A stretch of DNA of 64,000 nucleotides from the NCBI GenBank assembly GCA_017893485.1, contig CM030366.1:181313981-181377980 (forward strand), written 5' to 3'. The position numbers and the translations under genes were made by a program. A model generated the notes under the pieces. It was not told the origin of the DNA. It was given only the letters and a program-made list of their open reading frames with translations, and did not search any database. This document shows positions 12,087 to 23,760 of this stretch, one piece after another (position 1 is the first letter of the stretch; each line of letters starts with the position of its first letter). Source of the DNA: Hemerocallis citrina (taxonomy: Eukaryota; Streptophyta; Magnoliopsida; Asparagales; Asphodelaceae).

Positions 12087-12839
12087 TTCCATGGACCTAT
12101 CGAAAGAGAAAGCCCACACAAAAGGAGAGCTTGAAACGAAGGAGAATAGGGAACTACAGCGGTAAAGAAGGCACCGCCGCCAAAAAAACCTGTCAAGCGA
12201 GAGGCTAGGGGGGAGGAAAAGGTCAGGGACGAAAGGGGGAATATAGTAAGAGGGCGGTGGAAGAGGACTGAAAATCTAGAAAAACAGTTAATGGAGATCA
12301 AAGGATCTCAGAGAATAGTCAACCAGGATGGCAAACGAAAACGCCCCACCATCTCGAAAAAAAACTCAAATAAATCCAGCAATACAAATGCAGCTAAAAA
12401 ACCAGCAACCAAAACAATAAAACAAACTAACTAACTTACAGTGATCGGCGGCAATGGAGAAATGAAGCAGCGTACCGAATCCAACCTGAAAGGGAGAGAC
12501 ACACGAAGAGGAGAAGGACCAGAACAGAGTCGGAGTGGAGGGCAGGCAGGGGGAAGCAGCAAAACACAAACCACGGGAGAGAGAACACCGGAGAAGTAGG
12601 GGTAGCCGAAGAGGAAGAAGCTAAACGCTCGGACTTCCAAAGGGACACGCGCAGGAAGGGGGATCCGCCGAACATAAGGAGACGGAAGTTGTGAAAGCGG
12701 GGAGAGAGGGGAGGAAATGAAAAGGGTCTGGGGAAAACTCAACGGCAACCAACTTTAAAGAAGAGAAGAACAAGAAAGGAGGAGCACACGCACCGGATCT
12801 GAGCTCAGGAGAGACGGAGAGAGAGGGTGTATAATATAT

Positions 12840-14170
12840 TAATTTTAACAATAGTATCTATCATTATTCATTAAAAAAACTCTTATCTCTTCTTCTAGTC
12901 ATAAATAATATATTTTATAGGAATAAAGGTATAATTTTTTAATTTGGCAGCTGCTTTCAAATTTCAATTGATGGTGACGTGTTATGTTCACACACTCAAC
13001 CACTCGCTATTGAAAATGTGGAAAAGATGGGACAACTGACTGTTTTTTTTAATACAAAGTCACGGTAAAAAGAAATACGTAAATAACTGTTTCTCGAAAC
13101 ACCTTTTACCGTAAATTAATGCTTTTATAGAACAGTTTGGTAAGCAAAAATTTAGGATTATCCTCTGGATTACTCTGAATTACATAGTTTAGTAAAATAT
13201 GAGTATAATTTTAAAATGATTCTGAAATTTCATGGTAATCAAAATTCTTTGTTAAGAATGATATGCATTCTCTTTAAAATGATGGGATTTATGAATTCCT
13301 CCACATAAAAAATAACTGAGATTATCACATTACAAAAACACTCTCCAGATTCTTGATAATATTTCTGCCTTATCATATTGGCACTCTGTTCCCTTCAACA
13401 AATTTATTACTCTGCCTTATCATAGTAAAATTTGTGCATATGTATATAATAAAACACAAAGAAAGCTATCAAGTGGCTCACCTTCAATCCCCCAAAATTA
13501 AAGGCTCAAATCCAACCTCACAAAACACACTTTCCCTCCCAAAATTTCAAACCCCAAAGCCAATTTTTTTCCCCAAAACTAAAAAATTCATTACTTTATT
13601 ACTACTCTCTCTTCTCTCTTCACTTTTTCATATTTCTCTCTCTCTCACACATTCTTTCTTTATTTACTTAGATTTTAAGATTTCAGGTTTGTAAAATTTT
13701 TAGAATTTTTATATATTTTTTTTGCACATGATATATTGAAAATAGCAAATATCTCTTTAACAGTTAAATTTCATCATTTTACACCCTTAAAGTTCTAAGA
13801 AGTTGGATTTCACACCCCCATTTATAATTATTTTTCAACATATACTAATAGAAACATGGACTTTTATTTACAACTAATTATTGTCATACTATTCAAACTT
13901 GAGCTACATAATTATTATTTTTCTGTTTACAGGGCTTTTCGTGTATTGTATCGTTCCAAAGACGTGCCGTAGGCACATACCGTAGGGCAAATCTAGTATA
14001 TTTATATATAAAGAGCAACATCCAATTCGAAACTGAACAAAATTAAATAGGTATGATATATGTTTCAGTATAATGTATCAATTTTAACAAGTATCCACCA
14101 TTATTTATTAAAAAATTAAAGGAAAAACTCTATCTCTACTAAGTCATAAATAATATATTTCATAGATAAT
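12840..14170. repeat. Repeat R1: end of R1a, then tandem unit R1b with a Helitron inside
   Basis: R1a resumes at 12840 after the LINE duplication and ends about 12946. A second unit then starts at 12947 with the same GCAGCTGCTTTCAAATTTCA sequence and continues to about 14170, interrupted by a Helitron at 13441-13996. The same tandem pair appears beside GPPS.SSU copy 2. No gene is seen. Confidence 0.7.
13441..13996 (+). mobile_element. Non-autonomous Helitron 1
   Basis: The 3' end has a GTGCC-GTA-GGCAC hairpin about 18 bp before a terminal CTAG, followed by host T. The 5' end reads TGTATATAATA where the sister copy at 20845-21426 has TCTATATAATA, a one-base change in the conserved TC. The ends and interior match the sister on the opposite strand, which defines both borders. 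No Rep/helicase is present. Confidence 0.75.
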
Positions 14171-14710
14171 TATAATCTATGTATGTCTAAGATCACGTGT
14201 TCGTACTGTGTGCTTTTTATTTTTTATTTTGGTTATGTTTTTTTATCTGCATGGTTGAAAAATATTAGAATCATAATATAACTTTTTGAGTCGTCTACTT
14301 GTTACTGTTTTCAGGTTTTATAAGATATATATTAGTATTGGTTTTGCACATGTCGCGCATATGCATCGATAACAATTATATTTATATTTTTAAAGTAAAG
14401 TCAAAAGGTTATTTTCAGTAATGTCCACTATAGCGAAGAATTAATGGGAATAAATTGGTCTATACCGAACACAGCAATAAAATATTCACAGGAATGCAAT
14501 GTCCTGTATCAAATGCAGTATTGCAACAATCCTGAGAATCATGATTCCTACCCTCACATTTCCGGGAATCCGCCCTTTTCAAGGAATATTCCAATTAGCG
14601 TATCAAACTCCCTCTTAAATTCTCTATCTAATTTGTCCGGGCTACAATTATTTAGAAGAATGGCTAAAGACCAAATGACATCTAAAGATGAGTCGAATTC
14701 TCAAATAACA
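14171..14710. other. AT-rich spacer, nothing recognised
   Basis: I see no gene, clear repeat border or RNA in this stretch. A short open frame at 14444-14737 resembles nothing known. Confidence 0.4.
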
Positions 14711-15033
14711 CCTAAAGTTTTCATATTTTTCATATAGCACCCAAAGTCAATATGTATATATCTAAATAGCACCCAACGTTAATTCCTCCGCTAAGTCAAT
14801 GAAATATTCTCCGAATATACCCATTATCGGGTTTAAATCTGTTACATAGTGTATAAAATGTCAGAAATACTCCCATCTCATACAAATTACGAATCCATCA
14901 CCATCACCTTCTTCCCCATCATTTCTACCAGCCACCGACCACCATCTTTGCCATCCCCAAAACCCATCACTATCACCTTCAAACATCACCAAACTCCAAC
15001 TCCAACTCCATCACCATCATCTCTTTTGTTAAG

Positions 15034-15560
15034 TTAACAGAGAGACTGAAGAATCGATCGCACAGTGGTGGAAGTGTAGTCACGAGCACCGCCGGAGCGA
15101 AAAATATTGATTCGCACATCGAACTGAGTGTGAATCATGGTCGTAAAGGCTTGGTAAATATCAGGAATCTCAGATCGTTGGCACATAAGAAACATCCATG
15201 TGTAGCGAGTGAAGTCATCTATAATACTAACATAATAGAGATAGCGTTTACTAGAAATTACAGAAGAGGGTTCCCATATGTCAGAATGAACAAGCTGAAA
15301 AACATGAGTGGAATGAAAAATACTTTTATCATTAAAAAGAATGGCTATGAGTTTTGCCAACTTACAACCCTGACAAATGAACAAATGTGTAAAAGAAAGA
15401 CCGCCAAGGGCACCACTACAGGCTAAACTCTTTATCCGAGACTCACTAATTTGACCTAAACATATGTACAACAGATCGCCATCAGATGACATGACACCAG
15501 TAAAACTATAACAAGAACCGTTGTATGAAGAAAATCTAGATAATATAGACGACCGCATCA
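15034..15560 (-). pseudogene. Copia GAG-pre-integrase and integrase fragment
   Basis: The minus-strand frame contains CQGCKLAK of the GAG-pre-integrase region, then integrase core text LVHSDIWEPSS, IIDDFTRYTWMF and a region corresponding to the FRSDNA motif, here FRSGGA, so an integrase acidic residue is altered. It stops after RSILQSLC, where the deletion joins the LTR end. Known copia integrases insert the cDNA; this fragment lacks the C-terminal part. Upstream, near 15.83-15.87 kb, SGASHHLTG marks the copia protease active site with a nearby frame break. Confidence 0.75.
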
Positions 15561-16094
15561 GCTAGCACGATTAATCGTCTGACTAGTCTGCGGATCCTTT
15601 ATAGAACAACTTAAATAATCGAAGGTAACGGCAAAGTCACTATTGCATAGAGTACTAACGGAAATAAGGTTCATGGATAAATGGGGAGTATAAAGAACAA
15701 AAGAAATTATGAGAGTGGGAGAACTAATAGAACATGTGACTGTAGTGAGAAGTACTAAGTCATCGGCTGTCTATAGTGATGGAGATTCAGAGAAAAGTGC
15801 AGTACAGTGCTAGTGGTGAGTAGTGTATAATCACCAGTAAGATGATGTGATGCACCAGAATTTAAAATTCAAGAAAAAATCATACCAGGAGTAACAAAGA
15901 AAACAGGGGTAGAGGAGGCAGCAGTGGCATACTAACCCGAGAGATGGATTTCCAGCTGAGCGAGGAGATGCTAAAAGTTTGTCTAATCAGCAGGAGATGG
16001 AAAAACTAGAGTAACGACCATGATAGGAGATGTAGGGTAAGGAGGGCGGAGAGGGGGTAAACTATGTTGTTTTCACCGCTGCTGTGCCTGAACT

Positions 16095-16215
16095 ATAAAC
16101 TCTTGATGCTGGAAAAAGCAATCTGAATCAGAATCACCAGCCTTATAACAAGAGTTACAAAAGCGAAGACAACATGTGCGCCCTAAGTGGCCAATCTGTT
16201 TGCAAATAGTGCAAA
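16095..16215 (-). pseudogene. Copia gag zinc knuckle
   Basis: CTICKQIGHLGRTC (minus strand, 16173-16214) is a C-x2-C-x4-H-x4-C nucleic-acid-binding knuckle of copia Gag. Sequence on either side has many stops. It lies between the primer-binding site and the protease trace, as expected for gag. Confidence 0.65.
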
Positions 16216-17315
16216 GGTGACTGAGGCGATCATGGTGAGAGGGGATGCAAGGATCGGGATGATGGTGACATTGTTGATGGTGTCAAGATCAAGATGTTGA
16301 TGCTACTGCTGGTGTCGGGAGAAGAAAGGAGGCAAGGATCAGGATGGAGGCAGTGATCGGGATGAGGGCGACGATGCTGCTATTGTCAGGATGGGGATGA
16401 GGATGGCACTGCTGTTGCTGGCGTTAGGAGGATGGAGGAGGAAGGAGGCAGGGAAGAATGAGGTAAGCGGGAAGTCGATAGAGAAGGGAAGATACTGGCG
16501 AAACTGAGGCTCCATGGTGATGTAGGAGAAGTAGAAAATGGTTACAAAATAAAATCTAATTTTTTTTAGTTTTATTTTTTTTTAAGAAAATATCAGGATT
16601 TGATGGATTTCTGTTAGGGGTCGGGATGAAATGATTTGTTGGGGATGTGGGGATCAATAGGGATTTAATGGATTTATGTTGGGATACGTTAAGGTTCGGG
16701 ATTGATTTGGATCGGATTGAATCTACGATTGATTTGGATCGGATTGGATATGTGATTGATTTGTATTTGGGAGCGGGATTTGGATTTGTATTGGATTTGG
16801 ACTTGGATCTGGATTAGGATTTGCGAGTTGGAATGTTGGATCTAAATGGGATTGGATTTGTTTTTTGATATGGTGGATTCAGGGTTTCGGTATTGGATTT
16901 GGATTGGAGTCGGGTTTGGATTTTAGGGTTTTGGGGACTAGGACCATGATGGAGAGGTCGACGTCGGGAAGACAATGGCAGAATCGAGGTGGGATTTGGC
17001 GGGGGGGAGAGGAGGCATCCGGGAGCGGGATCAGAGAGCAAGGGAGGTCGACGGGATCTGGGAGCTATGGGAAGAGAAGTGGCGGGAGGGAGGTCGATGG
17101 GATCTGGGAGGTCAACGAGCTATGTGACGAGTGATGGATCTGGGAGGTCGACGGGCTCTAGGAGGAGCGACGAGATTTGGGAGTTCGACAGGAAGGTGTC
17201 AACAGCGGGAGGGTAGCGACGAGAGGGGAGGCTTCGACGGCGGGATGTGGATGATGATGGGTGATTCGGTTTGGGGTTTGTGATTGAATTTGAGATCTGG
17301 ATTAGGAATTAGGGT

Positions 17316-17329
17316 TTGCTATGATACCA
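17316..17329 (-). other. Copia primer-binding site
   Basis: TGGTATCATAGC directly follows the LTR and matches the 3' end complement of initiator tRNA-Met (TGGTATCAGAGC) with one mismatch. This fixes the element's orientation. Confidence 0.7.
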
Positions 17330-18017
17330 TATTAGATTAACAGAGAGAGATGAAGAGAAAAGATGATTGATTATTATTGGGTACTAAGAACAGTATATAT
17401 AAAAGTATAAGTACAATCTCCGCCACATATATCTAACAGTATGTCTAACGAGAAATCTAACAAACTAACAATATATCTAACATCCTTCACCACCCACCTC
17501 CACCTCAATCACCAGCCGCTTGGACTTCCAAACACATTCCACAACCTTCTTCTTCTCCCACTTCTTGATACCCCCTTCGAGACCACCTCCTCATTACAAG
17601 CAGCCTCACCCAATCCATCCTTGAAATTTTCAATTGAACCCCTTCTCCAAATTTAATGGTAATCTTAATAAGAAATTGATGAGGGAAATGGATTCATAAG
17701 CAACAACATTGAAATCACCAGTACAATTATCTCTCCTAAATATAATTGAGAATTGAGAGGAAAAGAGAGAATTCAACACCTTAAACCCTAGAAATGGAAT
17801 TGGGTTTGATTTAGAAATGGATTGTTGGGAAGGTTAAGAATTGGTCATTCCCAAAATCTATTGATCAGATTGTTGGAGGAGATGAATGGCAATGGTCAAG
17901 AAAGGAAGGAAGCAGCAATGGATGAGGTAGTTGAGAATGAGGGGTCGGTTGGTAGAGGTGGCAGTGGTGATTGCACAGAGTATGTGTGGAGGTGGAGGGA
18001 CATGGTAGCTAGGGCAC

Positions 18018-18739
18018 GAAAGATTTGCTCTTTCTGTACTGACCCACTTCGAAAATATTTGGTGGTCTGACCGTCTTTCGAAAACAATTAGGGGTCTGAC
18101 ATAGTTTTGGACACATCAAATATAAGCCTATGCGGTTATTTTCAATAACGGCATCATTTTACATTTTTTTTTGCATGCCATTATTTGGAGTAATGGCATT
18201 AGTATATTTCTCATACGAGCGTGAATCTTCTGACTTGGAAAAAATTCTAAGTGTTGAAACTATTATAAATAATATCGTTATCCCCAAGAACGACATTCGA
18301 ATTACTGATGCCGTTATTAGAGATAACGGCATCAGTTATAATAAAATGAACTGTTGTCGCTGTTCCAAACAAATGCAACACTTCATTTTATTATAACTGA
18401 TGCCGTTGTTTCCAATAACGGCATTAGTAATTTGAATTCCGTTCTTGGGGATAACGGCATTATTTATAAGTTGTTTCAACACTTAGAATTTTTTCCAAGT
18501 CAGAATATTCACGCTCGTAGGAGAAATATATTGATGCCGTTACTCCAAATAACGGCATCCAAAAAAAAATTAAAATGATGCCGTTATTGGAAATAACAGC
18601 ATATAAATAACATATGCTGTTATTTTCAATAACGGCTTATGCTGACGTGTCCAAAACTGGATTAGATCACTAATTGTTTTCGAAAGTGGTTCAAACCCCC
18701 AAATATTTTCAAAATGTGGGTCGGTACGACAAAAATTTC
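18018..18739. mobile_element. Mutator-type foldback MITE with ~350-bp terminal inverted repeats
   Basis: The whole 722 bp is one long imperfect palindrome centred near 18377. Left and right arms pair over about 350 bp each. A perfect 9-bp duplication CTAGGGCAC flanks it (18009-18017 and 18740-18748), the size made by Mutator-like transposases. The arms contain several copies of a small palindrome of the type GCCGTTATT-n-AATAACGGC. No transposase is encoded. Confidence 0.85.
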
Positions 18740-18880
18740 CTAGGGCACTGACTGATGATTTACGGCAGAGTTAAAATGAAACCTATCGTGTAAAACTTAA
18801 CGGGGCCTAATGTCGGATGCTATTTGTGCTATTTGGGTATACATATATCGACTTTGGGTGCTATTTGATAAATATGATAA

Positions 18881-20031
18881 GAGCATCCACAGTCGTCTGC
18901 TATATATGCATTTTATGCATGTTTGAGCGATTATAGCATTGCGGTCGTGTGGCATTTATACATATTTTAAGGTTTTCCTGCTACAACAGACTGGTATATT
19001 TGAGAATGGGTAGCAATATGCATAATATAAGGAACGAAATATACATAATATAAAGAACGAAACATTATAATAAACATGATGTTTCATCCAATGATATTGT
19101 GTAATTTCAAAATTAAAAATCAACCGAGAACAATCCCAATTTCTTTTTTTTTTAAACTAAAAATTTAGTTAGTTGATTAGGTGATTAATTAGTTTAATTA
19201 GGTATTTAGTTAGATAATAAGGTAAATAATTAGTTAAATAATTAACATTAGTTCTAATTAATCACAAAAAAAATTTGAAAAAATTATCTTATTAGTATTT
19301 TGTTTCGTCCGTTCATTTTTTTCCGACAACTTTGCTATATTTTGTCATTTTTTACTGCAGCAAAATAATTAATTGTTATTTCTATTTATCTATATATGCA
19401 TTTTTTAGCTCTCATAAGAGCATCCATTAGCGTTTGCTAAATATGCAAAATATGCATTTTTAGCAAACGACACTCCACTATCGTTCGCTATATATGCATA
19501 TTTGGCAACGAAAGTGAACAGTAGATTTCCAAATATAGCGAACCGATTTGGCAATTGCTAAATATAGAACACGGAGGATCTTCTTCCGTCTTATTAAATT
19601 TTCTTATTTTAATATCCGTCTTATTAAAAAAATTTATTTTAATATGGCAGGATCTTCAGTCTTATTAATTTTTTTATTTTAATATGGACAGACGGAAGAT
19701 CATCTTTCGTCCATCTACTTTTTCAGAAATTTTTCAAAAATTACGAAAATTCCATCCATATTTACGAATTTGCCATTTAAAAAATTTTTAAAAAAAATGC
19801 TGGACGAAGGCACTTCTTTATTTTGGTTTTCTTTCAATATTCACAAAAATTCCATCATCTTATTTACGAAAATGCCATTTTCTTAGTTTTTTATTCTTTT
19901 TTTAAAAAAAATTTGGCACAAATTTGGCTCGAACGATAGCACTGTAGTGCTATCCCTTCATTGCTATTTGCGAAATGTCAAATATGTATTTTTAATAGCA
20001 ACGATAGTGAATGCTCTAATGGTGGATGCTC
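18881..20031. mobile_element. GAGCATCC MITE 1 (outer), TAA duplication
   Basis: It starts GAGCATCCACAGTCG and ends GGTGGATGCTC, flanked by TAA at 18878-18880 and 20032-20034. The 3-bp TWA target and terminal repeats fit Harbinger/Tourist-like MITEs. A second member is inserted near its right end. Confidence 0.7.
19418..20016. mobile_element. GAGCATCC MITE 2, nested in MITE 1
   Basis: It starts GAGCATCCATTAGCG and ends CGATAGTGAATGCTC, with TAA at 19415-19417 and 20017-20019. It lies inside MITE 1 and contains runs of ATTTTTTAAAA-type sequence. It is non-coding. Confidence 0.7.
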
Positions 20032-20125
20032 TAACTTCGGATATTATTTAGGAATTAGACTGTCATTTGTTTCTTAACCCTCAGAAGAAGAAATCTTACA
20101 GGCTGGTCAGCAACTATTTCAACTA

Positions 20126-20298
20126 GAGTAATGCTACATCCACTACCAATTTCACTATATTTCACTTCACTACCTTAGGTGGTACACTCCAATAGGTAGA
20201 GGAAGATAGAGTAGGTAGGGGAACTCTCTAATAGAAGTATGTCACTTAAGATAGTGAAAAAAATGGTAGTGAAATTGGTAGTGGCTAAAGCATTACTC
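20126..20298. mobile_element. Short MITE with 10-bp duplication
   Basis: Terminal inverted repeats of about 34 bp (GAGTAATGCTACATCCACTA and its partner GAGTAATGCTTTAGCCACTA) are flanked by ATTTCAACTA at 20116-20125 and 20299-20308. A 9-10 bp duplication suggests a Mutator-type origin. Length is 173 bp and there is no coding sequence. Confidence 0.75.
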
Positions 20299-20308
20299 AT
20301 TTCAACTA

Positions 20309-20844
20309 ATAGTCAGTTGTAATTTTTTGACTCATAAATGAGAAGCTTCATTTATTATGAAAGAATTCTGAATGGCTGCGCTATTAATTATTTTTAGAAT
20401 AATGCCATACCCGAACTCTTAAACAACAACAAAATAAACACACTACAGTCTTAATCATCATTGCTAAGACGTCACAATAAATGAAATTAATTCAATAGAT
20501 TCTAAATCTGATAAAATTAGTCTGCAAGTAATTAAATTTGAAAGAAAATGAAATAGAGATTAACTAGTTCTACTCTAGTTAAGAAGTTGAGTTTAGATTT
20601 TTATTAAACTGATAGTTAATACTGCCATATTAGGATATATTCATTTAATAGTGTACAGGAGTGTGAATATAATGTGTGCTATATAATATTACTCTTGTTT
20701 TTAATAAATATGTTGTACTTCTTTCATTCAAATTACAAGTAATTCTAGTTTCTTTTAACACAATATAAGTCACTTTAAATTTTCAAGATAAATACATATT
20801 TTTATATTATTTAATTAATAAATGTCTTGTTAATTATCTATTTA
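20309..20844. other. AT-rich spacer, nothing recognised
   Basis: This stretch has no supported gene, repeat border or RNA. It precedes Helitron 2. Confidence 0.4.
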
Positions 20845-21426
20845 CTAGATTTGTCCGTGGGCACGTGCCTACGGCACGTCTTCGGAACAATACAACACAC
20901 GAAAAACTCTGTAAACAGTAAAACAACAATTATGTAGTTCAAGTTTGAATAGTATGATAATAATTAGTTGTAAATAAAAGTCAATGTTTCTATTAGTATA
21001 TGTTGAAAAACAATTATAAATGAGGGTGTAAAATCCAATTTCTTAGAACATTAAGTGTGGAAAATAATGAAATTTAACTGTTGAAGAAATATTGCTATTT
21101 TCAATATAACATGTACAATAAAAAAAAACATAAAAATTCTGAAAATTTTATAAACCTTAAATCTTAAAATCTAAATTTCTAAATAAATAAAGAAAAAATG
21201 GGAGAGAGAGAGGGAGAGAGAGAAAGAGAGAAATATGAAAAAGTGAAGAGAGAAGAGAGAGATAGTAATAAAGTAATGAGTTTAGTTTTGGGGGGTAAAT
21301 TTTAATTTTGGGGTTTGAAATTTTGAGCGGGAAAATAAGTTTTGTGAGAGTCAATGTAGACCATTGATTTTAGGGGAGATTGAATGAGAGCCACTTGATA
21401 GCTTTCTTTGTAATTTATTATATAGA
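20845..21426 (-). mobile_element. Non-autonomous Helitron 2
   Basis: Read on the minus strand it begins TCTATATAATAAA and ends with a GACGTGCCGTAGGCACGTGCC hairpin region and CTAG, inserted between host A and T. It is a diverged, inverted sister of the element at 13441-13996. A GA-rich tract (about 21200-21265) corresponds to the CT-rich tract of the sister. Confidence 0.8.
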
Positions 21427-21649
21427 TATTACAATAGAAAAGAGTAAGTATGATATTTTATAATATTCTTGAAGGTCCATCAATCATAATTTAGTACACT
21501 TACATAATACTAGGTTGTTTTCAAAATAGTTGTGTAGAAACTTAGAATGACTTTATATATTGTTGCTCGGCAATCATTCTTTTGGGCAACCATCATCATC
21601 ATCATTTCTCCTGTTTAATCTAAAGCTAAAGGCAGCTATACAAAACTAA

Positions 21650-22059
21650 GGGTGCGTTTGGATCGGATTTTAAAAACAGTTTTCGGTTTTTGAAATCAAA
21701 ACATAAGGTAATTTTGTTTGGATACAAATTTTTCAAAAACTTATTTTAAAATTTCACTCTCAAAACTTATGTTTAAAATGAGTTTTTTGAAAACAGAAAA
21801 AATCTGTTTTCTGATATAAGTTTTTTCATTGCCAACCAACATATTGTATTTGTATATGTATATATGTATACATTATGTACATATTCAGTATGTATGTACA
21901 TAGCATGTATATAGTAAGTATGCATATGAATGTATATATAATAGTATGTATATATATTATTATATATTACTGTTATATATATTATTATATAATATATTAT
22001 TATTATAATATATTGTTATATATATAATTATAATATATTATTATTATTAGAATTATATC

Positions 22060-22097
<38 letters not shown>

Positions 22098-23301
22098 TAT
22101 TATTATTATTATAATAATACTATATATATACTATTATTATAATATATTATTATTATTATATAATCTATTATTATTATAATATATTGTTATATATATAATT
22201 ATAATGTATATTATCACATAAACCTTATTATAATATTTGTAGATACTGTTCGCCTGATTTTTTTTTTATTATTATGCATCAGTATGTATGTATGTATATA
22301 TATACAACATGTATGTATCAGAGTATATATACTGTATATACATACAACCAAACTCATACATTATATATAATAGTATACAATATAGAGTATTTATGTATAT
22401 ACATATATACATAAATACGAATTATATATATACATACATACTGTATACAGTTTACCAAATGCCTTTTATAATTTAATTTTGAAAAAAACTATTTTATGAA
22501 AAATGTTTACTAAACAATACTATGTTTTCGAAAATCACAGAAAATAACTTTATAAGAGCATCCATAGTCGTTTGCTATATTTGCCAAATTTCCATATTCT
22601 GAGAAAAGAAGGCTTGCAGTTGTTTGCTATTATACCATATTTTGGCAAATCGCCACAGTCCCTTCTCATATTTGAGAAACGAACTGGCGATTCTCAAATT
22701 ATAAGGGATGGAACATGTTGTTTCGTCCCTTTGTTTTTTTTAATAAATGGTATCAGACGAAATAAGTTGTTTCGTCTGACCTTTTTTTTAATAATCAGAC
22801 GATACATGTTGTACCTTAAAAAATAAAATAAAAAATTAAAATTAAAATTTTTAAAAAAAATCTGAAAAATCGTCGAACGGAACATGTTGTCCCGTTTGAA
22901 GCCAAAAATGGCTTGGACGGGACAACATGTCCCGTCCAGCACATTTTTGGCTTAATGTTAGGTGTTTAGGTAGATTAGTGCAGACTAGTACATATTTTAA
23001 TATTGAATTTATTTAATTTAACTATTTTAATATCTAATCAATAGTTAATTAACTTAAACATTATGAACTTAAACATTTTTAAATATTCTTTTTTACTCAT
23101 CGGTCTAGACGATACAAGTTGTTTCGTCTTGTTATTTTTTGAGAAATTTTTACCAAACGACCACTGCAGACATCATGCCTATTTCCTATTTCTATTTGTG
23201 CCATTTTCTCAAATATGAGAAACACCATTATGGATGCTCTAATTTTTTTTTTCAAAAACAATGTTTAAAATAAATTTTCAAATAACGAACCAAAAGCAGC
23301 C
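21650..23301. mobile_element. Tourist/Harbinger-like element with microsatellite core and nested MITE
   Basis: Ends GGGTGCGTTTGGATCGG and (complement) GGCTGCTTTTGGTTCG are flanked by TAA (21647-21649 and 23302-23304). The interior has long TA, TAT, AATAAT and TATG microsatellites (about 21840-22460) and a GAGCATCC MITE at 22556. Subterminal segments are rich in TTTTGAAAA. No transposase is visible. Confidence 0.65.
22556..23239. mobile_element. GAGCATCC MITE 3
   Basis: It starts GAGCATCCATAGTCG and ends ATTATGGATGCTC with TAA duplications at 22553-22555 and 23240-23242. Inside, GGACAACATG/CATGTTGT-type short palindromes repeat; similar motifs occur at 55120-55350. Confidence 0.7.
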
Positions 23302-23479
23302 TAATTGTTTCTATCATAGGATCTACTGCTACAGCCATTCTCGAGAACACATTACATGAAAAAAAACTGGTCACCTTTTTTTCAACAAGAAAATAAAAAT
23401 AAATTTAATAACATTAGTTAAGAAAAATAATTAACCACTGGTTAAGAAAAACTTAACACGTGGGGTTGCACATTAATAT

Positions 23480-23760
23480 TATTAGTATAATGTACGTGCG
23501 ATGCACGCCTACAAAAAAATATAGATAGATAAGAGGCGCGATCGATCTGAATTTTTTTTTGGGAGAGAGAGGGAATTTCAGGAGAGATTGAGAGGAGGTT
23601 GGGTTTTTGTTTATTTAAACTAGTAGTTTACACTTGCGATGCACGTCTTAATAAATATAGTTTTTTTAAAAGTAAAAATTCAGACGTAGTCTGGATTTGA
23701 TCTAAAACCTCATTTACAATAGTTATGCACGTGCATTGCACGGGTTGGTAAATGGACAAA
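23480..23760 (-). other. Cluster of Helitron-like 3' termini
   Basis: Hairpins of the form GTGCGATGCAC or GCACGTGCATTGCAC occur near 23492-23508, 23635-23645 and 23727-23741. Two are preceded by ATTAGTATA and ACTAGTAG, which read on the minus strand end in CTAA and CTAG. They look like Helitron 3' ends, but 5' ends were not found, so borders are not assigned. Confidence 0.35.

Larger units (their letters stand above)
1539..12828 (-). mobile_element. Plant L1-type LINE (minus strand), split by a solo LTR
   Basis: The element reads leftward. It has a 5' untranslated region near 12.1-12.8 kb, ORF1 with CCHC knuckles, ORF2 with endonuclease and reverse transcriptase, a 3' untranslated region (about 1.6-2.75 kb) and a short A tail seen as a T run at 1548-1553. 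The 3' end contains GACTCTATCCGTTTATATC, also found at the end of the LINE at 62962-63774. The target-site duplication GTATAATATAT is visible at 1528-1538 and 12829-12839. Without the 3.3 kb LTR insert the element is about 8.0 kb. A TA microsatellite lies between the tail and the duplication. Several frameshifts make it inactive. Confidence 0.9.
15027..17482 (-). mobile_element. Ty1/copia retrotransposon with short LTR, internally deleted
   Basis: The element reads leftward. Its 5' LTR is 17330-17482 (153 bp, TGTTAGATAT... to ...TAATA), followed by a primer-binding site at 17316-17329. Gag, protease and the start of integrase follow. Integrase then joins directly to the last ~17 bp of the 3' LTR at 15027-15045; reverse transcriptase, RNase H and most of the 3' LTR are gone. 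Flanks TCTTT (15022-15026) and TCCTT (17483-17487) fit a 5-bp duplication with one mismatch. Confidence 0.7.
14716..18877. repeat. Block bounded by an imperfect inverted repeat
   Basis: ATAGCACCCAAAGTC and nearby bases at about 14733-14775 are inverted at about 18825-18866, with matching sequence outward to 14716 and 18877. The 4.1 kb between them holds the copia element and the Mutator-type foldback. This could be the terminal repeats of an older DNA transposon; no target duplication was resolved. Confidence 0.4.
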
